Source of the DNA: Procambarus clarkii
Taxonomy: Eukaryota; Arthropoda; Malacostraca; Decapoda; Cambaridae
Direction of reading: 5' to 3'
Assembly: GCF_040958095.1 (NCBI RefSeq)
Contig: NC_091188.1
Span: 5,837,056-5,901,055 of the forward strand
DNA: 64,000 bases
Position 1 is the stretch's first letter; every line of letters begins with the position of its first letter. Below, in pieces: positions 35,021-46,861 of the stretch. The notes beneath the pieces were generated by a model, which searched no databases, was not told the DNA's origin, and was given only the letters and a program-made list of their open reading frames with translations. A program made the translations under genes and the position numbers.

Positions 35021-35695
35021 GGTACCATCTGGGAGAGGAAATCCTTCAGGAGTCAGAGAAAGAAAAAGACTTGGGAGTTGATATCACGCCAGACCTGTCT
35101 CCTGCAGCACATATCAATAGGATAACTTCAGCGGCATATGCCAGGCTGGCCAACATACGAACGGCATTCAGAAATTTGTGTAAAGAATCATTCAGAACTT
35201 TGTATACCACATATGTCAGGCCAATTCTGGAGTATGCAGCCCCAGCATGGTGTCCATATCTAGTCAAGGATAAGACTAAACTGGAAAAGGTTCAAAGATT
35301 TGCCACCAGACTAGTACCCGAGCTGAGAGGTATGAGCTACGAGGAGAGACTGCGCTACATTCAAGATTCTCAAGGGAATTGATAGGGTAGATAAAGACAG
35401 GCTATTTAACACAAGGGGCACACGCACTAGGGGACATAGGTGGAAACTGAGCGCCCAAATGAGCCACAGAGATATTAGAAAGAACTTTTTTAGTGTCAGA
35501 GTGGTTGACAAATGGAATGCATTAGGAAGTGATGTGGTGGAGGCTGACTCCATACACAGTTTCAAGTGTAGATATGATAGAGCCCAATAGGCTCAGGAAT
35601 CTGTACACCTGTTGATTGACGGTTGAGAGGCGGGACCAAAGAGCCAGAGCTCAACCCCCGCAAACACAACTAGGCGAGTACAAGTAGGTGAGTAC
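35019..35695 (+). mobile_element. LINE C-terminal fragment
   Basis: Starts YHLGEEILQESEKEKDLGVD in one frame, which the other copies have lost through GA-run slippage. An internal deletion after SYEERLR near 35350 removes the LNLTSLEDRR block and breaks the frame. Ends CRYDRAQ-stop near 35589, then tail. Confidence 0.88.
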
Positions 35696-35704
35696 ACACA
35701 CACA

Positions 35705-35870
35705 GGAACCAGCTCCGTAACAGCTGTCTAACTCCCAGGTACCTATTTACCGCTAGGAGCATCAGGGTGAAAGAAACTTTGCCCATTTGTTTCTGCCTAG
35801 TCCGGGAATCGAACCCGGGTCACAGAATTACTAGTCCTGCATGCGTTCCGCTCCCCTACCAGACCCCACC
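35705..35870 (-). mobile_element. tRNA-derived SINE, minus strand
   Basis: Copy of the SINE at 20415, here directly after the LINE tail; the inverted-repeat left arm and minus-strand LINE pieces seen before A2 are absent. Confidence 0.75.
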
Positions 35871-36043
35871 TTCCCCTCCCCCTAACATTACATTCCATTT
35901 TACGTTACGTCTTAACATAACGTAACGTAGCGTACCTAACTTAATCTAATGTACCTCTTAACATAACGTTTTACTACTTTCCTCCTATGTTTTAGGAGGT
36001 TACGTCTCCTGGTGAGGGGAGTCATAGTCCATCCTTGATGATG

Positions 36044-36045
<2 letters not shown>

Positions 36046-36134
<89 letters not shown>

Positions 36135-36143
36135 TGTGTGTGT
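36046..36143. repeat. (TG)n microsatellite before gene A3
   Basis: About 49 dinucleotides with one T insertion. Confidence 0.98.
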
Positions 36144-36188
36144 TATATTCATATAACTTTCGGTGTTAATTTTCCAGGACAGAGTGTG

Positions 36189-37535
36189 ATGGCTGCCTAC
36201 CTGACCTTTCTGATGTTGGTGGTGGCTCTCTGGTGGACCCTCTCACCCGTTCACGCCGGTGGGTACCCCACTTGTGCTAAGCTTGATATATTTATGTGTA
36301 ATAAGGTTTCAAAAATTTACAACAACAACAAAAACACTTGGGCTGCAGAATATAAATTGTGATGTATAATCGATTCTTAAAAGCTTATCCTCTCGTAACT
36401 CAGTAGTAATTGGAGGACAGTGTTTATAACTGATAGGCGAGGTGGTGTTCCAGCGGGAGCTGTTCTAGGGTAAGGTTTAGGATTACCTATGGAAAGGAAA
36501 AGAGCTAATCCTTTCAACAAGAGTTAAAATGTATCTACGCCTGTGCCATTTATCTGTATTTTTTTTTACAAAATATCAATTTACAATTTACAACTATCAA
36601 ATGACAGTTGGCTTCGTTACCGACATATAATCGGAGGGGACCCGGGTTCTAACTGTTAGGTGGGGAATGTTGGCATCATCTTTGTCTGTCATCCGTCACA
36701 GAGAACGTCGGAGGGGTGACTGCTCCAGAGCGCGGCGCTAGCCTCATCACACAACCTCCGCTAGAAAGAAGTAAGAGAAGAATCGCCGGTGGACGCGACG
36801 CTTCCAAACCTGCCGTGGTAATGTTAATACACACTGCCGTCTGTTGCGCCCTCTGTCTAGCTATGTGTTACAGCTTTTATATTTATCTTAAGACCTGAAC
36901 ACATGAACATTCTAACCCATTCTCCCAAAATATCTTTTTTTGTCTTTTGCCGGGAACAGGAAGCCTGTGTAAACATATACTTTAGGCTTTCATCAAGGTC
37001 GAACTACTGAACCTACCCAGGATGCAACCCCACAACAGTTGCCTAACTCCAGTGTACCTATGTAGTGTTAAGTGAACAGAGGCATTGAATGAAATAAAAC
37101 GTGGCAGAATTAAGTCACTGGAGAGTCACTTATAAAGCTGTGGTAAGGATAAATTGCAAATAGGCACTTATAAAGGGGCAGATAGTGGCCTAAGAAAGGG
37201 TGATAATATTAAAGGTAGTCACTTAATAAAAGGAGGTAATTATAACAATAATAATATTTTATGCAAGAAAATATACAGAAGTAGCGATACAGTGCATTAA
37301 TCAAAAGTTTCATAAACAATGCAGTAAAAACAGCGAGTCAGCAAGAAGTGTGAAAATAAGTCCAACATCTTGTCTAATTCTTCAATAAAGAAAATATGTA
37401 TTTAGTAATATCATTTATTGTATTAATAGTTCAGAGTGAATAATGTTCTAACGTTTCTTGCAGGGAGCATTACTGAGAGCTTCAGGCAGTATCAGAAACC
37501 GACGTCCAACTGTGGTATATGGTCGCAGGCGCTAG
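36189..37535 (+). CDS. Gene A3: secreted cationic prepropeptide, second lineage
   Basis: Exons 36189-36258, 36702-36817 and 37464-37535, introns only 443 and 646 bases, 85 residues. Signal peptide with LMLVVALWW. Propiece ENVGGV, RSKRR, IAGGRDASKPAV. Exon 3 differs from A1 at five bases, four of them replacing residues: GALLRASGSIRN then RRPTVVYGRRR. Changes are conservative or raise the positive charge (Ser to Arg), and the amidation-type end is kept. AATAAA occurs near 37757 in the right end of the foldback element, a possible early poly(A) signal absent from A1 and A2. Confidence 0.78.
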
Positions 37536-37625
37536 CCTCGTCTCACGCAGCCCTGCAATACAGACCCACTTCATACACAGCCCCACCTGCAGGCGATGAG
37601 TCACAATAACGTGGCTGAAGTATGA

Positions 37626-37762
37626 TGACCAGACCACACACTAGAAGGTGAAGGGACGACGACGTTTCGGTCCGTCCTGGACCATTCTCAATCCACGTGA
37701 GAATGGTCCAGGATTGACCGAAACGTCGTCGTCCCTTCACCTTCTAGTGTGTGGTCTGGCCA
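37626..37762. mobile_element. Palindromic foldback element after gene A3
   Basis: Centre reads CAATCCACGTGAGAATGG; right arm has GGATTGACCGAAACG, a few mismatches to the left arm. 91 bases after the stop. Confidence 0.85.
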
Positions 37763-38980
37763 ATAAACCCACCTCTCACACAACCCCACTTGTCTTAGAT
37801 TCACCAAACGACCTGCACCTCGTATATACACACACCCACCTCACAGACCAGCCGCACATAGCTGGTGTCGAAGTTAACAAATTAAATTTGATCAGCGTCA
37901 CTCATCCCATCCATTATGGCTACATTATGTCCATCTCAAGCATTTGATCTACTATCAACTCCAACCTTGGCTGATGGTACATTTTGATATGTCAGCCTTG
38001 AATTGTTTTCATCTCGTATTATGTTGCAGCAAATAATGAGTGTATTTTATTTAGTAAAATGCATCTCATTTTAGTTTCAAATTATTTAGAATAATCATTG
38101 ATGTTAATAATTCTGTAATGTATTAATCTCTGTCGTTCTTATAAACAATACCTGAGAGTATGTTTGTGTTGCTCACCATGCACTCTCCTTCCTCTGGTGT
38201 TGCTGCGAGTTCAGTAATACTCACATGGGGTATGACTAACGTTAAGGACCACTCTCCTCTCTCCACTGTACATCAGTTGTACATCAATTGATTGACGGTT
38301 GAGAAGCGGGACCAAAGAGCCAGAGCTCAACCCCCGCAAGCACAATTAGGTGAGTACTGTTCCTGTTAATTCATCAGTAAGTTTATCAAAAGTCATGTTA
38401 ATTTAAGAAGGTAACCATACAAACTTTAGCATATAAAATTGTATATGAATTTCACATTTATTGTGTCATCGACAATAATGTTAATGGTATTTCTGCAGTT
38501 TTGTTGACTAAAGCTGACGCTAAGTATGATGATAGTAACGAGGTGATTCTTGCTTTAAATTTAAATCCCATTTATGATTTCAACTACAAGATTAGTCCAG
38601 TTCATCCTCAGAAGCGATGCCCTTCGACTTGGACTGGTCAGTAGAGAGACACTTTCCCTTCTTGCATGATCGGGGTTCGATTCCCGATGGTTCCAAGTTG
38701 TAGGGCACCGAACCTCACTCCATCCTCATTTGCTACTTCCTTGTCTTCATATTCCTTACACATGCTATATATATATATAGCCATACTGGCTTAGCACTTT
38801 TACCTATTAGTCACCTTACCTCGTGTGGCGCCTCATTAACTTCCTTTTCTTTCCTGCCCTTAATAATTACTCAGTAAAACAGCTTTATAAGCATATAATA
38901 ACAAGCTTGGCAGCAGGATGCTGCTTCTGGAACCTTTCCTTTTCAAGACTGTTCATAACCCAGTCGACAGGGCTACTGCC

Positions 38981-39065
38981 TCACACACACGTGCGGTCCT
39001 CACACTCGCGTGGGGTCCTCACACACGCGTGGGGTCCTCACACACGCGTGGAGTCCTCACGGTCC
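38981..39065. repeat. 19-bp minisatellite (ACACGTGGGGTCCTCAC type)
   Basis: About four copies. Confidence 0.93.
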
Positions 39066-40232
39066 TCCCGAGACCCATGCAATCCAGGTGTATGGAATAT
39101 AATTACAATATTATTCACTTGAGCAGGGGTAGGCTTTACCATGATTATCTCTGAGAGAAACACGTACAAATTTAGTCGTAAGATTTACACTGATGTTATG
39201 AGGAGATAATATGAGAGGCTACCGAGGTTAATTAGAACGTGAGAATGGCATGACTCGACTGGCCCATGTCTGCCTCAGCCTGACTCCAGCTGGCTTATGT
39301 CTGCCTCAGCCTGACTCCAACCGGCTCATGTCTGCCTCAGCCTGACTCCAGCCGGCTCATGTCTGCCTCACCCTGACCCCCAGCCGGCTTATGTCTGCCT
39401 CAACCTATGTACAAGGGTAAATAATGTCTCAGGATTTCATTAATATATAACAAAGATTGTTAAACATTTACAATAGAATTAGTAAAACTAATCGGCAATT
39501 AATAAGTTTATTCATGTAGCCAATGGCGGTAAATGCAACGTTTGCATTTACAACCAATTGCTACCTATGTTTAAAAGCTCGAAATTACACGAAGTTAACA
39601 AACCTGAGACCACACACGGGACAAGCTGCACAATAGTCTCCTGAAGGTGCATGAGACTAACACCTTCACACGTTATTGCACTATGTCAGTGAAAGGAATC
39701 CTTCACTCTCAGCACAACTGTATTATCCTCGATACTTGGTTGAGTGACAACAACTGTATTATTCCTGCAACTGCAGAGGACTGGTAGTGTCATCATTATC
39801 ACATATGAAAGTGACAGTTGTACCGAGAACACAAACAAGACTGGCAGTATGACCCGCAGTAGACCCGCAGTACACCCACCCGCGAGCTACACCCGCAGTA
39901 CACCCACCCGCGAGCTACACCTGCAGTACACCCACCCGGGAGCTACACCATTAAGAACACCACGAAGGGGCCGCCACCTCAGCTTCAGCGCGAGGCGCTA
40001 ACCTAGGCCCTAACTCCATCTCACTACATTAGTTTCGTGGATCTAACTTACATTTTGTCCAACAGATTTTAAATACAACGTGGACAAAGATCCAAAATTA
40101 GTTATTATTAATATTGTGAACAATATCATTATACAACATCTATTGTCGTTTTATTTTCATATCCTTTAAGTGCAAAACAATGCTTGTAATTATGACAATA
40201 TTAAAAATAGGCTCTTATTGTAATGTTTGTGA

Positions 40233-40545
40233 AGGAGACACAGCTGTGTGTGTTGGTGGGGGAGACACAGCTGTGTGTGTTGGTGGGGGAGACACAGCTG
40301 TGTGTGTTGGTGGGGGAGACACAGCTGTGTGTGTTGGTGGGGGAGACACAGCTGTGTGTGTTGGTGGGGGAGACACAGCTGTGTGTGTTGGTGGGGGAGA
40401 CACAGCTGTGTGTGTTGGTGGGGGAGACACAGCTGTGTGTGTTGGTGGGGGAGACACAGCTGTGTGTGTTGGTGGAGGAGACACAGCTGTGTGTGTGTTG
40501 GTGGGGGAGACACAGCTGTGTGTGTTGGAAGGGGAAAACACAGCA
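40233..40545. repeat. 27-bp minisatellite
   Basis: About twelve copies, the longest array of this type; one copy has an extra GT dinucleotide. Confidence 0.95.
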
Positions 40546-42279
40546 CCAGTTACATGTGTAACTGGTGCAGAAGTCTATGTCGAAGGCTTTCTGACAATCC
40601 AAAAATAACAGTCGGCCCTCGCTTCTAGAGAGAAATGAAGAGAAATATGTCATTTCTCCAGTTACAGGAAGACCCCGAGGATAAATAGTCTTCAAGACAG
40701 TTACAGGTAGAACCCGAGGATAACCAATCCACACGACACATTGAAAGTACAATATTTGACTTTCAGTTAGAAGCACAATTTCACGAATTGTTATAAAGGG
40801 TCTGAAATGTACTTAAGAATGTACTCACATGAATATTATGGGACAATTTTTGGGTCAGAATTTACATCATATAATTGGATTAGTATCGCAAAGTCGGCGA
40901 CAGAAAGCTTATTAGCCTCTTGGAAGTCGTCCAACTCAGCGACAGGTAGTCCCCAAGATGCAGCCCACAACAGCTGGCTAACTCCCTGGTGTACCTATTG
41001 CTGCTAGATGAATGGGGGCATCAGGAGGTACGAAAAGGGACCAAAACATGCCGTCCTGGCCTGGCCGGATCGAATATTAAATTGTTGGCCGATTCCACTG
41101 TTTACTGTGCTAAAATGCCATGTTACAAATATATATTTTTTTATTGTAACAATGTACAATTTCTTATCAATATCTGTACTCAACCTTTTGCACAGGGTAA
41201 AACGAAGACGAGATGGAAGAAAACAAATGGAAGATAGTAAGAAAAAGATTCATAGATCGTTTCATCTCAATAAAGTTGTGGGAAGCTGTAAGTCACACTC
41301 ATTAGGTAATAATGCCCGCGGGTGGTGAGAGTGAACCAGCAAACGAACAGAGGATGAAGGAACACCAGAAAACTGAGCGGCTCTGTGAACCACAAACAAA
41401 AATAAACGTTGACAGGAAACAATGATGATCGCGCTCACTCGCGCACCTCCATATTGCTTACATTACGGGAGAGAAAACAAAAGAAAGTCGGGTAAGTAAA
41501 TATAAGCACCAGACAAGACTTTAGAAAACAGGAAAATTCTTGCCGGTAGGTACAAATGAAACCTCGAGATTCAAGTAGTGGAACGAGTTTTTCCACCTAC
41601 TGACGTCCACGGTAAGACATTTAAGCGCAAGACCAGCGAGCACAGTACAGTTAGAGACGCCAGTGAAGCCGGCAGGTCGCTCCCCACACACACAGACCAA
41701 AGTGTGGCATCAAAACTTGACTACCAACGATAAAAGGTAAACTTTACTTTTTAAAACCTTCGTGCATACATATTTTCCTTTTTAGTAGCACTATTTTTCC
41801 TTTTTAGTGGCTGGTCAGTAGGGCGGTGTGCCAGTGTTAAGAGCATACCTCAAAGTGGATGCTCCTCGCTAGGCTCCCCTGGAGCACGACGTCCACGCTC
41901 CGGGGGCCGCCACGACCGCTCGTGGCCTCACCTTAAGAAATTAACTTTTCGCGGTGTTGGACGACACTGGGCAAGTGGCTCGTGGTCTGCCCGGGTCTCT
42001 TACTTGAACACAACGTATTATATACAAAGTGTTAACCTAACCAGCAACGAATGCACCCATGCCACCCACCTAACCTCTCCTGCCGATGCATAGATAATGG
42101 GGATATTTGTGTACCATTACTTTTCATAGTACTTTGTAATTTGTACGTTGAGGACCTTAACGAACGGAATGAGACGTATTAGTTGAGAGGAGAGGTTGTA
42201 ATGTTATTGGTGCTTGCATCCTGCAAAAAAAGCTTGATGTGGTAGACGTACAAGCATCTTGAACCAGAGATGGTATGCG

Positions 42280-42400
42280 GTAGATGTGCCTGCGTCCTGC
42301 ACCACAGGTATTATTAGGTAGACGTGCCTGCGTCCAGTACCACAGGTGTTATGAGGTAGAAGTGTCTGCGCCCTGTACCACAAGTGTTATGAGGAAGACG
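42280..42400. repeat. About 38-bp minisatellite (short)
   Basis: About three copies plus degenerate ones. Confidence 0.85.
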
Positions 42401-42638
42401 CGCCTGCGTCTTGCAGCAAAGGTGCTATGTAGTAGAAGTGCTCGTGTTCTACACCACAGGTAATACGAGGTAAGCATGCTTGCGTCCTGTACCTTATGTA
42501 TTTTGTCGTAAATGTGCTTGCATCCCACACCAAACGTATTATGTGGTAAGCGAGCTTGTGTCCTGCACCACAAGTATTAAGAGATGAAGGTGCTTGGCTC
42601 CTGTCCTATATGTGTTATGTGGTAATTGTGCTTGCACA

Positions 42639-42883
42639 GCCGGCGGCTGAGCGGACAGAACACTGGTCCCGTGATCCTGTGGTCCCGGGTTCGTCCCCGG
42701 GCGCCGGCGAGAAACAATAGGCGAAGTTTCTTTCACCCTGATGTCCCTGTTACCTAGCAGTAAATAGATACCTCAGAGTTAGTCAGTTGTCACGGGCTGC
42801 TTCCTGGGGGTGGAGGCCTGGTCGAGGACCGGGCCGCGGGGACACTAAAGCCCCGAAATCATCTGAAGATAACCTCAAGATAG
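42639..42883 (+). mobile_element. tRNA-derived SINE upstream of gene B3
   Basis: Copy of the element at 9036 with a few changes. Confidence 0.8.
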
Positions 42884-43346
42884 CCACCTGCACCATGTGT
42901 TAAGAGGTAGACGCACTCTCATACTACACTACAGGTGTGATGAGTTAGACCTGTGGTGCAGCCGGACGCGCAACAGGTCCTGTGAGGATGACGTGGTTTT
43001 GTCTTGCATCATAGGTGTTATGAGGTTGAGGTGCTCACATCTCACTATTGAGGGATCACAGACTACATAGTGAACGTCTCATTCCTTTGTCGGGTAATAC
43101 TTGGACGGACCAAGAGCTGGGACATGATGACGGAGTAATGGAAAGGTGCCAACCCTCTAGCACTATCGGGGAATCGAACTCCGAACTTGTAACAAAAGAG
43201 GCAATGGCTCTTTTGACCATTGTGACATCTGTGATGAATTAATTCATTTCACCTGATTATTACTCACACTACATACGATCATTTTCTTAAATATCTCTGA
43301 TTATTTTATATTACCTGACTCATATAAATGATTCCACAGGTGAAGG

Positions 43347-44235
43347 ATGATGACTGGCTGGGTGACCATCCTGGCGTGGGTGGTTGTGTTGCTGCTCTGT
43401 GGCGCTCCCTCACCGGCTCTGTCTGGTAGCTACCCTAATGCATCTGTCCTCTTATATGTTGCCGTAATATAGCAACAAAAGTTATAACCATACGATATGC
43501 ATCTGTTTTCAAATCTTATAAAAATTGCTATTGTAATATTGGTAAATGTAGATTTATATTAGCTTTCCACCGTAACACTGATGTCTCCTGCTCCCAGACG
43601 AGCCGCAGGAGACCACAGGTGATCGCACTTGTCATCTCTTTTTCTCTCTCTTCCTTACAGAGAGCGTCGGGCGGCCGGGTGTTCCTGGAGGCAGCGCCAG
43701 GCTGGCCAGACACGCCCAGTTCGGTGGTTTTGGTGCACATGGAAGTGGTAGTTTTGGTGGAGGTTTTGGTTCAGGTGGATGGGATGCCTTCTACCCGAGC
43801 GCGGTATTATTGCAGTGTCTTTCTTGTAGACATATATTATTGACTATGATACAAAGAGGGGGGGGGGTTAGCCCAATCTTTCTAGCACGAATCTTTTCTA
43901 TGCTTTTAATGTTCTTCACTCAAGAAGGAAGTTCAAAAATAAACTCTCCAAAGTTCCTTTTACAATCTTATACTGTTTGCCGCTATACAGGAGAGTGAAT
44001 GATGGACTGTAATGGAAAACACAAATGATGCTAGGTTAAAACTTTATTGCAATATCGCATATGAAATTGATATTATTATTGTTATCATCTCCATGCACTG
44101 TTAGTATGTTTAAGGATTTGATCTTTTCATGTGTGTTTATTTTCTTTCCAGGGAGCGGCATTTACTTCTTGGTCAGGCAGTAATACCGTTTGGAGACCTC
44201 CAATCAGATTTGGGCTATCCGGGCCATTCTTTTGA
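43347..44235 (+). CDS. Gene B3: short glycine-rich prepropeptide
   Basis: Exons 43347-43425, 43661-43803 and 44152-44235, 101 residues. Signal peptide with VTILAW. RLAR site, then one full FGAHGSGSFGGG repeat and FGSGGWDAFYPSA: GGRNA of B1 has become GGWDA. Exon 3 GAAFTSWSGSNTVW then RPPIRFGLSGPFF, losing several arginines relative to B1. Frame and splice sites intact. Poly(A) signals at 44464 and 44474. Confidence 0.8.
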
Positions 44236-44261
44236 CAATGGTACAGGGGCTAACTTCACTT

Positions 44262-44392
44262 CACCTGGCTGATGGCGTCACCTGGCTGATGACGTCACCT
44301 GGCTGATGGCGTCACCTGGCTGATGGCGTCACCTGGCTCAGGGCATTACCTGGCTGATGGCGTCACCTTCCTGAGGGCATCACCTGGCTAAT
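44262..44392. repeat. 17-bp minisatellite in the 3'UTR of gene B3
   Basis: About eight copies, one with TGACGTCA. Confidence 0.9.
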
Positions 44393-44463
44393 GACATATA
44401 CTCAACACTTGCGGAGTTCAGAACAAGCAAAACTCCTCCAACATTGCATTTTCTATATATATA

Positions 44464-44479
44464 AATAAAACATAATAAA
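44464..44479 (+). terminator. Tandem poly(A) signals of gene B3
   Basis: Two AATAAA motifs ten bases apart. Confidence 0.6.
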
Positions 44480-44537
44480 ACGATACATTTCCCGTTTCTT
44501 TATTTGTGGTGAAAGTGGACCTGCCGGAGGGTGCCGC

Positions 44538-45068
44538 TGTTAGGCCAGTGTACAGTTGTTAGGCCAGAGTACTGTTGTTAGGCCAGAGTACTGTTGATAG
44601 CCCAGAGTACTGTTGTTAGGCCAGAGTACTGTTGATAGGCCAGAGTACTGTTGATAGCCCAGAGTACTGTTGTTAGGCCAGAGTACTGTTGATAGGCCAG
44701 AGTACTGTTGATAGGCCAGAGTACTGTTGATAGGCCAGAGTACTGTTGATAGCCCAGAGTACTGTTGTTAGGCCAGAGTACTGTTGATAGGCCAGAGTAC
44801 TGTTGATAGCCCAGAGTACTGTTGTTAGGCCAGAGTACTGTTGATAGGCCAGAGTACTGTTGATAGGCCAGAGTACTGTTGATATCCCAGAGTACTCTTG
44901 TTAGGCCAGAGAACTGTTGATAGGCCAGAGTACTGTTGTTAGGCCAGAGTACTGTTGATAGCCCAGAGTACTGTTGTTAGGCCAGAGTACTGTTGTTAGG
45001 CCAGAGTACTGTTGATAGGCAAGAGTACTGTTGTTAGGCCAGAGTACTGTTGTTAGGCCAGAGTACTG
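44538..45068. repeat. 19-bp minisatellite
   Basis: About 28 copies, many with GATAGCCCAGAG instead of GATAGGCCAGAG. Confidence 0.96.
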
Positions 45069-45294
45069 TATCTAGTACACAAGGCAACTATGAATTGTCC
45101 CCACCGTCTCATAAGCGTCAAATTTTAAGTGGTTTTGTCGAACCAAAAGCTATAGACGACAGGGTCAAACGTCCACCACGGAGGATCAATATTATGGAAC
45201 TTATACTTTCATAAAGCACTTGGAATATGACGCTGTGATCTATAGCGTATATATTGACGTGCGTTAAGTGTGAGGACAGGAGTCTTTATCACAC
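45069..45294 (+). promoter_or_regulatory. Unique block with candidate TATA-like motif
   Basis: As 12213-12445; TATATAT at 45248. In this unit it is only 1.6 kb from the gene A4 coding start. Confidence 0.2.
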
Positions 45295-46690
45295 GTGTGT
45301 CTATATCATGAGACAAGAGGCACTGAACTACAGGCCAGTGTCCTTAACTTGTATACCATGCAAGGTGATAGAGAAGATTGTGAGAAAAACCTAGTAACAC
45401 ATCTGGAGAGAAGAGACTTCGTGACAACCCATCAACATGGGTTCAGGGAGGGTAAATTTTGCCTTACAGGCTTGATAGAATTCTACGATCAGGTGACAAA
45501 GATTAAGCAAGAAAGAGAAGGATGGGCGGACTGCATTTTTTTGGACTGTTGGAAAGCCTTTGACACAGTACCCCATAAAAGGTTGATGCATAAGCTGGAG
45601 AAACAGGCAGGAGTAACTGGTAGGGCGCTCCAGTGGATAAGGGAGTACCTAAGCAATAGGAAGCAGAGAGTTACAGTGAGGGGTGAGACCTCAGAATGGC
45701 GTGAAGTCACCAGTGGAGTCTCACAGGGCTCTGTACTTGGACCTATCCTCTTTCTGATATACGTAAATGATCTCCCAGAGGGTATAGACTCATTCCTCTC
45801 AATGTTTGCTGACGACGCCAAAATTGTGAGAAGGATTAAGACAGGAGGACAGCTTGAGGCTTCAAGAAGACCTGGACAAGCTGCAGGAATGGTCGAACAA
45901 ATGGCTATTAGAGTTTAACCCAAGCAAATGTATTGTAATGAAGATAGGGGTAGGAAGCAGGTGACCAGATACAAGGAATCATTTGGGAGATGAAATACTT
46001 CAAGAGTCAGAGAGAGAGAGAAAAACCTGGGGGTTGATATCACGCCAGACCTGTCCCCTGAAGCTAATATCAAGAGGATAACATCAGCAGCATATGCCAG
46101 GTTGGCTAACATAAGAACGGCCTTTAGAAACTTGTGTAAGGAATCTTTCAGAACATTATATACCACATATGTCAGACCAATCTTAGAGTATGCGGCTCCA
46201 GCATGGAGTCCATATCTAGTCAAGCATAAGACTAAACTGGAAAAGGTTCAAAGGTTTGCCACCAGATTAGTACCCGAGCAGAGAGGTATGAGGAGAGATT
46301 GCGGGAATTAAACCTCACTTCGTTTGAAGACAGAAGAGTTAGGGGGGACATGATCACCACATTCAAGATTCTCAAGGGAATTGACAGGATTAATAAAGAC
46401 AGGCTATTTAACACAAGGGGCACACGCACTAGTGGACACAGGTGCAAACTGAGTGCCCAAATGAGCCACAGAGATATTAGAAAGAACTTTTTTAGTGTCA
46501 GAGTGGTTGACAAATGGAATGCATTAGGAAGTGATGTGGTGGAGGCTGACTCCATACACAGTTTCAAGTGTAGATATGATAGAGCCCAATAGGCTCAGGA
46601 ACCTGTACAACTGTTGATTGATGGTTGAGAGGCGGGACCAAAGAGCCGGAGCTCAACCCCCGCAAGCACAACTAGGTGAGTACACGTACT
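45295..46690 (+). mobile_element. CR1/Jockey-group LINE, 5'-truncated
   Basis: Same insertion as the other units, closest to the copy at the window start (shared CGCACTAGTGGACACAGGTG). Extra frameshift near 45843 and a small deletion near 46287. Tail joins the TG tract through GTACTGTGTACACGTATG. Confidence 0.92.
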
Positions 46691-46698
46691 GTGTACAC

Positions 46699-46817
<119 letters not shown>

Positions 46818-46861
46818 ATATTCATATAACTTTCGGTGTTAATCTTCCAGGACAGGGTGTG

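Larger units (their letters stand above)
37763..43339. other. Spacer between A3 and B3 without a supported gene
   Basis: Solo LINE tail 38284-38355, a remnant AT tract near 38766, minisatellites, reverse-transcriptase scrap near 40560-40650, degraded SINE 40951-41074, candidate gene B3 TATA at 41500 and donor after 41736. A perfect 12-base-arm palindrome GCACCAGTTACA / TGTAACTGGTGC lies at 40543-40568. About 100 bases near 43083-43170 are present only in this unit. Confidence 0.7.
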
